A stretch of 56,096 bases of DNA from assembly GCA_946537255.1 (NCBI GenBank), contig CAMNFS010000007.1, positions 1 through 56,096 of the forward strand, read 5' to 3'. Below, one piece after another: positions 51,059-56,096 of this stretch; the first letter of the stretch is position 1, and each line of letters starts with the position of its first letter. Below the pieces are notes generated by a model, which saw only the letters and a list, made by a program, of their open reading frames with translations, was not told where the DNA came from and did no database searches. Origin of the DNA: an uncultured Erysipelotrichaceae bacterium. Lineage in GTDB: Bacteria > Bacillota_I > Bacilli_A > Erysipelotrichales > Erysipelotrichaceae. Made by a program: the position numbers and the translations under genes.

Positions 51059-51954
51059 AAGATGAAACCGTCATTGCGGAAGCGATGAATCAGCAGGTCA
51101 GAATCCATTGTGCAAGATCCACGGATATGGTAAGCGCCGCCCAGAAAGCGCATGACAGCGCCGCGGCATGTACTGCCGCCCTTGGCAGAACCCTGACGGT
51201 TACCGGTCTGCTTGCGAGTGATCTCAAGCAGAAGGAAGAACATGTCCGGGTCAGAATCAGCGGCGGCGGACCGATCGGACGGATCATATGCGAGGGCGAC
51301 GGAGCCGGAAATGTGCGCGGATTCGGCGAAAACATGAATATCTACGCATCCAGACCCGATGGTCATCTGGATGTTGGAAAGGTAGTGGGGACGGAAGGCA
51401 CGCTTCAGGTTTCCCGCGATATGGGACTGAAGGAACCGTTTACCGGAACGGTGGAACTTGTCAGCGGGGAAATCGGAGAGGATTTCGCCCGGTACTTCGC
51501 GGTCAGTGAACAGACGCCGAGCGTGGTTTCAGTAGGCGTTCTCGTCAATACCGATTCTTCGGTGCTGGCGGCAGGCGGTCTGATCATCCAGCTGCTTCCC
51601 GGGGCACAGGAGGAAACCATTTCCGCTTTGGAGGAGATGGTGAAAACCATGCGGCCGATGACGGAATACATGCAGGAAGGAATGGAGGCGGAGGAGCTGA
51701 TTCTGCATCTGTTTCCGGATGCGCGGATTCTTGGACACCGGCAGCTGCGGTGGCACTGTGACTGTTCCAGAGAACGGTTTTCTGATGCGATGATGACCCT
51801 TCGGAAGGAGGATATCGCCTCTATGATCGAAGAGGATCACGGTGCTGAGATTGTCTGTCAGTTCTGCCAGAGAAAATATGTGTTCTCCGAAGAAGATCTG
51901 AGAGAAATTCTGGAGAAGAGACTTCATGTGGAAGATCGGAACCGTACCAGTTGA
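51055..51954 (+). CDS. hslO: Redox-regulated chaperone Hsp33
   Basis: Hsp33 is turned on by oxidation and holds unfolded proteins. The 299-residue protein has the N-terminal chaperone domain and the C-terminal zinc centre of four Cys: WHCDCSRERF (CxC) and VCQFCQRKY (CxxC). It starts inside the GH2 stop (ATGA) and overlaps dusB by 29 bases. The ftsH-hslO-dusB order matches B. subtilis apart from the inserted genes. Confidence 0.95.
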   Translation: MKDETVIAEAMNQQVRIHCARSTDMVSAAQKAHDSAAACTAALGRTLTVTGLLASDLKQKEEHVRVRISGGGPIGRIICEGDGAGNVRGFGENMNIYASRPDGHLDVGKVVGTEGTLQVSRDMGLKEPFTGTVELVSGEIGEDFARYFAVSEQTPSVVSVGVLVNTDSSVLAAGGLIIQLLPGAQEETISALEEMVKTMRPMTEYMQEGMEAEELILHLFPDARILGHRQLRWHCDCSRERFSDAMMTLRKEDIASMIEEDHGAEIVCQFCQRKYVFSEEDLREILEKRLHVEDRNRTS

Positions 51955-52897
51955 AAACCGGATCATTGCCGCGCCGCTGGCGGGGATTTCCAATCCGGTT
52001 TACCGGCTTGAAAACCGTCGGGCAGGAGCCGGGCTGACCGTTTCAGAGATGATTTCGGATAAAGCGCTTCATTATCGGAACCAAAGGACATTTGACATGT
52101 GCGCGGTTCTGGAAGAAGAACATCCGGTTTCCCTGCAGCTGTTCGGCGGGGATCCGGAGACGATGGCGGAAGCGGCGGAATATCTGAGCGAGCATACCGC
52201 CTGTGATGTGATTGACATCAATATGGGCTGTCCGGTTCCGAAGGTGCTGAAAGCCCATGCGGGGTGCTATCTGCTGGCACATCCGGAACTTGCGGTATCC
52301 ATAGCCAGAGCAGTTGTAAACCATACCGACCGGCCGGTTACCGTCAAGATGCGGGCTGGCTGGGATCAGTCCAGCATCAATGCGCCGGAACTGGCCAGAG
52401 CGCTTGAGGACGCGGGGATTTCCGCCATAGCGGTACATGGGCGGACCCGGTCCATGCTCTATCAGGGAAAATGCAATCATGAATGGATCCGGATGGTGAA
52501 GGAAGCCGTCCGTATTCCTGTGATTGGAAACGGCGATCTGAAAAGTCCGGAAGACGTGGACCGGATGTATGAAGATACAGGATGTGATGCGGTAATGATC
52601 GGAAGAGGACTGATGGGCAGGCCTTATTTAATTCAGGAACTGACCGCGCATGAAAAAGGCGAACCATACGCACTGCCTTCCTATGAAGAACGGATAGAAC
52701 TCTGCCGGGGGTTTGGTGACCGGCTCTGTGCGTATGAGGGAGAGCATACCGGTATTTCCATGCTCAGAGGCCAGGCCTGTGCCTATTTTGAGGGAATGCC
52801 GTATGCGGCAGTCCTGCGGGGAAAACTGTCCATGATGAATACCCGGGATGAATTCCATGAGCTTCTGGATGAGTACCGAGACACAATTGGAAAGTAA
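51926..52897 (+). CDS. dusB: tRNA-dihydrouridine synthase
   Basis: Reduces uridines in the tRNA D-loop with FMN and NADPH. The 323-residue protein has APLAGISNPVYR, the catalytic Cys in DINMGCPVPKVLKAHAGC, KMRAGWDQS, VHGRTRSMLYQG and MIGRGLMGRPYL. It begins within hslO, with GGAGA upstream. It ends at a strong two-way hairpin. Confidence 0.95.
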   Translation: MWKIGTVPVENRIIAAPLAGISNPVYRLENRRAGAGLTVSEMISDKALHYRNQRTFDMCAVLEEEHPVSLQLFGGDPETMAEAAEYLSEHTACDVIDINMGCPVPKVLKAHAGCYLLAHPELAVSIARAVVNHTDRPVTVKMRAGWDQSSINAPELARALEDAGISAIAVHGRTRSMLYQGKCNHEWIRMVKEAVRIPVIGNGDLKSPEDVDRMYEDTGCDAVMIGRGLMGRPYLIQELTAHEKGEPYALPSYEERIELCRGFGDRLCAYEGEHTGISMLRGQACAYFEGMPYAAVLRGKLSMMNTRDEFHELLDEYRDTIGK

Positions 52898-52922
52898 AAA
52901 AATACTCCGCGAGGAGTATTTT
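52898..52922. terminator. Bidirectional terminator between dusB and the GlsB gene
   Basis: AAATACTCC-GCGA-GGAGTATTT is a nine-pair perfect stem with a GNRA loop, A-rich on one side and T-rich on the other. Confidence 0.9.
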
Positions 52923-52932
52923 CAGGAGCAGA

Positions 52933-53181
52933 TCAGTGTCTGAGAAATTTACGATAGATCCATATTGCGACGCATGCGCCGATGACAGCCATGATGATGG
53001 ACCCGATGAATCCGCTGGCTTCCAGGCCGATCAGTCTGCCGACAAAGCCGCCGACAAAGGAACCGAGAACGCCGAGGGCAAGATTACTGATGACATCGTT
53101 CGAATCCAGTCCCATCAGGCGGGAAGCGATGAATCCGGCCGCAAGACCTACGAGAACAGAATAAATCATCCAGGAAAACAT
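52933..53181 (-). CDS. GlsB/YeaQ/YmgE family small membrane protein
   Basis: An 82-residue protein with three membrane segments of high Gly and Ala content (GLAAGFIASRLMG; LGVLGSFVGGFVGRLIG; SIIMAVIGACVAIWIYR), as in the transglycosylase-associated/stress envelope family. Its function is not known. It is alone on the minus strand, with AGGAGG upstream of its ATG and the shared terminator at its end. Confidence 0.88.
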   Translation of the reverse strand: MFSWMIYSVLVGLAAGFIASRLMGLDSNDVISNLALGVLGSFVGGFVGRLIGLEASGFIGSIIMAVIGACVAIWIYRKFLRH

Positions 53182-53258
53182 TTCACGATACCTCCTTCCG
53201 GACGTTCTTATGTTAGCATTGACCGACGGTACCGATAATAAACATTTGAATGCAATTG

Positions 53259-53264
53259 TATAAT
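53259..53264 (+). promoter_or_regulatory. -10 element of the alanyl-tRNA editing gene
   Basis: A perfect TATAAT about 37 bases before the chosen start; no -35 box is clear. Confidence 0.4.
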
Positions 53265-53300
53265 GGAAAACGGATGAAAGGATCGTCGGAGAGTTTATCT

Positions 53301-54476
53301 ATGAGTGAGTTTGATACGATTTTTTACAGAGATGCATACTGCCGTGAATTTGACAGCGTGGTAAAGACATGCACGCCTTTTAAAAAGAAATATGCCGTAG
53401 AACTCGAGGATACGGCATTTTATCCCGAGGGCGGAGGCCAGCCGGGAGATACCGGTACCCTGAATGATCAGAAGGTCGAGGATACCCGGAAATCAGACGG
53501 CCGGATCATTCATATTGTTTCAGACCCGATAACAGAAGGAACACCGGTTCATGGCGTCATTGACTGGGAAAGACGGTTTGATCATATGGTAATGCATACT
53601 GGCGAGCATATGGTTTCCGGGCTGATTCATCAGACCTTCGGCTATGACAATGTCGGCTTCCACATGGGCGAGGACGCGGTTACCATTGATTTCAACGGTT
53701 CGATGGACTGGGACGCATGCATGCGGGTGGAAGCGAAGGCAAACGAGCTGGTTCGAAGGAATCTGCCGGTTTCTGCGGGAATACCCGATGAAAAGGAACT
53801 CGCTCGGATGGATTATCGGTCAAAGAAGGAGCTTCATGGTGAGGTGCGGATCGTCACGGTTCCGGAAGCGGATGTATGTGCGTGCTGCGGAACCCATCTG
53901 AAATCCACCGGTGAAATCGGATATGTCAAGCTGATCAGCCTTGCCAATCACCGCGACGGGGTCCGGATTGAAATGCTGGCGGGAAAACGGGCAGAAGAAT
54001 TCATGCGGAAGGTGATGGATCAGAATCTGCGGATTTCCCATCTGCTGAGCGCCAGGGTTCTGGAAACTTCCGACGCGGTGGAAAGACTGCTGAATGGATA
54101 TCAGAACGCGAAAAGAAGTCTGCGCATTGCGGCGGAAGAAAGCATGAAGGAAAAGATCGCGTCACTTGTGCCGGGAGAAAGATACTATATTGCCTTCGCG
54201 CCGAATGCGGATCACGAAATGCTGAGATATTTTGCCAATGCAATCCTGCAGAAAACAGGTGCGGAGTCTGCGGCCGCTTTCAGTGAAGAGGACGGAGAAT
54301 GCCGGTATGTGATTGTTTCTGAAACAGTGGATCTGCGGAAAGAAATACGCGGATTGAATCAGGAACTGAACGGACGCGGCGGGGGAAGTCCGCAGCTGGT
54401 TCAGGGTGTCTTCCGGGCGGATTCGGATACGGTATATGAAACAGTGAACGCGCTGTTTCAGGATCCGGGGAAATAA
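53301..54476 (+). CDS. Alanyl-tRNA editing protein (AlaX-like with DHHA1 domain)
   Basis: A free-standing editing factor that clears wrongly charged tRNA-Ala. The 391-residue protein has a small beta-barrel (DTAFYPEGGGQPGDTG), the zinc editing site (HTGEHMVSGLIH and CACCGTH) and a C-terminal DHHA1 domain with GRGGGSPQLVQG. ATG at 53301 is set by GGAGAG; ATG at 53275 is an alternative. It fits the translation-quality theme of the window (dtd at 16433). Confidence 0.9.
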   Translation: MSEFDTIFYRDAYCREFDSVVKTCTPFKKKYAVELEDTAFYPEGGGQPGDTGTLNDQKVEDTRKSDGRIIHIVSDPITEGTPVHGVIDWERRFDHMVMHTGEHMVSGLIHQTFGYDNVGFHMGEDAVTIDFNGSMDWDACMRVEAKANELVRRNLPVSAGIPDEKELARMDYRSKKELHGEVRIVTVPEADVCACCGTHLKSTGEIGYVKLISLANHRDGVRIEMLAGKRAEEFMRKVMDQNLRISHLLSARVLETSDAVERLLNGYQNAKRSLRIAAEESMKEKIASLVPGERYYIAFAPNADHEMLRYFANAILQKTGAESAAAFSEEDGECRYVIVSETVDLRKEIRGLNQELNGRGGGSPQLVQGVFRADSDTVYETVNALFQDPGK

Positions 54477-54533
54477 GGAATTCATCGTCTGATTGTCCGC
54501 AAAGGACTGCCGCATCTGAGGAGGATACCTGAT

Positions 54534-55919
54534 TTGAGTGATAGGCCGAAAGAGATCGAAAAAGAAGATCGAAGAATTCATACTCTGCGGGATGAGGCTC
54601 CCGCAAAAGCCGTTTTCCGCATGGGGGTTCCGCTGATCGCCGGAATGTTCATCATGGTTCTGTATAATCTCGTGGACACTTTTTTCATCGGCCTTCTGCG
54701 GGATGACTATCAGCTTGCGGCGGTGAATCTTGCCTACCCGGTCATGATGATTACGATAGCGGTATCCAATATGGTCGGAAGCGGATCCGGATCATTGATC
54801 GCAAGGAGTCTTGGCGCGGCGGATCAGGAAAAAGCGGAGCGGACTCTGACGGCAGGCTTTGTACTTACGGCAGTGCACAGTGCGGTTCTTGCCTGCCTTG
54901 GTCTTCTCTTTCTTCCTTCTCTTGTTAGGATGCTTGGGGCGGGGGAACATACGGTGCTTCCTGCCAGCCGGTATATCCGGGTGATTCTGATCGGAAGCCT
55001 GTTTACCATGGGCAACTACACCTTCGGTCAGCTGCTCAGAAGTGAAGGATCCGTGCGTTATTCCATTGTCGGGATGATTCTTGGGACTGTGGTGAATATC
55101 ATTCTGGATCCGATCTTTATTTTTGTTCTGAAACTGGAGATCACTGGCGCGGCAGCCGCGACGATTCTCGGAAATGCGGCAGGCATGGCGGCTTCCCTTT
55201 ATTACTATCAGGCGGGGAAGACCCTTCTGTCTCCATCCGGGCGATATGTGCGTCTCAGGAAGGATATTGTCAGGGAAATCTACTGGATCGGTGTTCCGGC
55301 TTCGCTTGAAACTCTGCTGACATCCGCGGCATATATTGTCAACAACAAGCTGGCGGTGGGATATGGAGAACTGACGGTTGCGGCGATGGGAGTCGCTCAG
55401 AAAATCATGTCCCTTGGAAGCTACATCTATCAGGGCTTCGCGGCCGGAACCCAGCCGATCATGGGTTATAACTACGGAGCCGGTGATTATAAGCGGATGC
55501 TTGCCGTTCTGCGGGCCGGGATTCTTGTGACAAGCGGATGCGAACTGTGTGTGATGGCGGTATATGGCATTTTTGCCCCGCAGCTGATCGCCGTCTTTAC
55601 GGATACGCCTGAGGTGATATCCATAGGGGCGAAAGTACTGCGGGCGCAGATGCTCATCCTGCCGTGTGTCGGCGCGGTTTCCATGTCAAGAATGTCCTTT
55701 CAGGCAATGGGAAAGCCAGGGTATGCCTTCGGTATCACCATGGTCCGGCAGCTGTTTCTCTATGTTCCGCTGCTTCTGCTGCTGAACAGCGTCTTTGGTT
55801 TCTCCGGCATGATCTATGCCCAGCCGCTGACGGAGCTGATTATGATGGCTGTTTCACTCCTTCTTCTCGTTTGTGTGATACAGGAGGAAAGCAGAAAGAA
55901 GGAAACAGTTCATTCGTAA
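54534..55919 (+). CDS. MATE family efflux transporter
   Basis: A 461-residue multidrug or metabolite exporter driven by sodium or protons. It has about twelve membrane segments in two similar halves, with the family stretches GVPLIAGMFIMVLYNLVDTF and, in the second half, GVPASLETLLTSAAYIVNN and GFAAGTQPIMGYNYGA. The TTG at 54534 is the likely start, since gaggagg precedes it and the next Met comes well inside the first membrane region. The substrate is unknown. Confidence 0.92.
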   Translation: MSDRPKEIEKEDRRIHTLRDEAPAKAVFRMGVPLIAGMFIMVLYNLVDTFFIGLLRDDYQLAAVNLAYPVMMITIAVSNMVGSGSGSLIARSLGAADQEKAERTLTAGFVLTAVHSAVLACLGLLFLPSLVRMLGAGEHTVLPASRYIRVILIGSLFTMGNYTFGQLLRSEGSVRYSIVGMILGTVVNIILDPIFIFVLKLEITGAAAATILGNAAGMAASLYYYQAGKTLLSPSGRYVRLRKDIVREIYWIGVPASLETLLTSAAYIVNNKLAVGYGELTVAAMGVAQKIMSLGSYIYQGFAAGTQPIMGYNYGAGDYKRMLAVLRAGILVTSGCELCVMAVYGIFAPQLIAVFTDTPEVISIGAKVLRAQMLILPCVGAVSMSRMSFQAMGKPGYAFGITMVRQLFLYVPLLLLLNSVFGFSGMIYAQPLTELIMMAVSLLLLVCVIQEESRKKETVHS

Positions 55920-55931
55920 CGCGGACATATA

Positions 55932-55957
55932 AAAAACATTGCCGGGGCAATGTTTTT
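55932..55957. terminator. Bidirectional terminator
   Basis: AAAAACATTGCC and GGCAATGTTTTT form an eleven-pair stem with a small G-rich loop. It serves the MATE gene and the minus-strand gene at the window end. Confidence 0.9.
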
Positions 55958-55960
55958 CAG

Positions 55961-56095
55961 TTAATCGCTTAAATCGTTATCGAGAGTGATTCTTATATCA
56001 TAGTCAGGGAACGCGGCTCTGACATCTTTCTGAATGCTCTGGAATATCTCATTCTGGTCTTTCCGGTATTCCATGACCACATCAAATGATATCCG
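55961..56095 (-). CDS. Cation diffusion facilitator family protein, C-terminal part
   Basis: The last 44 residues of a protein that runs off the right edge. The strand-helix-strand pattern ISFDVVMEYRK, DVRAAFPDYDIRITLDNDLSD is that of the cytoplasmic C-terminal domain of CDF metal efflux proteins, where it helps to bind Zn, Fe or Mn. The call rests on this short piece only. Confidence 0.55.
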   Translation of the reverse strand, partial: RISFDVVMEYRKDQNEIFQSIQKDVRAAFPDYDIRITLDNDLSD

Positions 56096-56096
56096 A

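Noticed and set aside
1-56096. High frequency of GGATCC, TCCGGA and TTCCGG words as a possible uptake or restriction-modification signal
   Set aside because: They fall mostly in frame within Gly-Ser, Pro-Asp and Ser-Gly codons and are explained by codon preference; no k-mer count was possible here.

Overview
The window is a gene-dense stretch of about 50% G+C from a low-to-mid G+C Gram-positive bacterium (Bacillota). Three things support this: an RNA polymerase delta subunit (rpoE), the cyclic-di-AMP receptor DarA, and Bacillota-type small families (DUF951, DUF1146, DUF1934) with a class B sortase. Much of the gene order also matches Bacillus subtilis, in two blocks: DUF1934-rpoE-fba-murA-rpmE-prfA-prmC-tsaC-glyA-upp-DUF1146, and tilS-hpt-ftsH-hslO-dusB. 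An Erysipelotrichia-like host is my best guess from the style of the proteins, but it is an inference. No rRNA, tRNA, CRISPR array, intact insertion sequence or prophage was seen.

Positions 1-900 hold gene relics: a C-terminal fragment, a winged-helix fragment, a methyltransferase-like tail and an internally deleted XRE regulator. A strong hairpin terminator follows. Positions 1117-10711 are accessory metabolism and envelope genes: the AzlCD exporter, a sugar O-acetyltransferase, a DUF4037 nucleotidyltransferase, an alpha/beta hydrolase lipoprotein, PanE, RdgB, a membrane diguanylate cyclase, two further lipoproteins and a PPOX-fold flavoprotein.

The most unusual locus is on the minus strand at 10736-13321. 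A 752-residue CARF-like plus HEPN protein (TM1812/Csx1-like) with a long Asn/Arg-rich tail is followed 27 bases later by a single-domain STAS protein. There is no CRISPR array or cas gene anywhere in the window. Next to it is a small, probably well-expressed cell-wall protein with a VPNTG sorting signal. The matching class B sortase candidate lies 20 kb away at 33438.

From 14381 to 32553 the genes are mainly housekeeping: a radical SAM protein and WYL regulator, dtd-folD-DUF951-ychF, darA, a flavin oxidase and MBL-fold hydrolase, cca with an HD protein, ispF-HD dNTPase-DUF1934, rpoE, fba, an ICMT-like methyltransferase, HAD-murA, rpmE, an RpoD-type sigma factor and prfA. From 32550 to the end come prmC, srtB, tsaC-glyA, an ABC ATPase with a permease fused to a CPBP protease, upp, a TagO/WecA-type transferase, an orphan MazF-like protein, tilS-hpt-ftsH, a pepD/GH2 insertion, hslO-dusB, an Ala-tRNA editing protein, a MATE pump and the end of a cation efflux protein.

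The recurring theme is translation and its quality control (dtd, cca, prfA, prmC, tsaC, tilS, dusB, alaX, rpmE, hslO, ftsH), mixed with envelope building (murA, tagO, srtB). Many neighbours overlap by ATGA. Several promoters share an extended -10 of the form TGATAnnAT. At three genes the -10 lies so close to the start codon that leaderless mRNA is likely.
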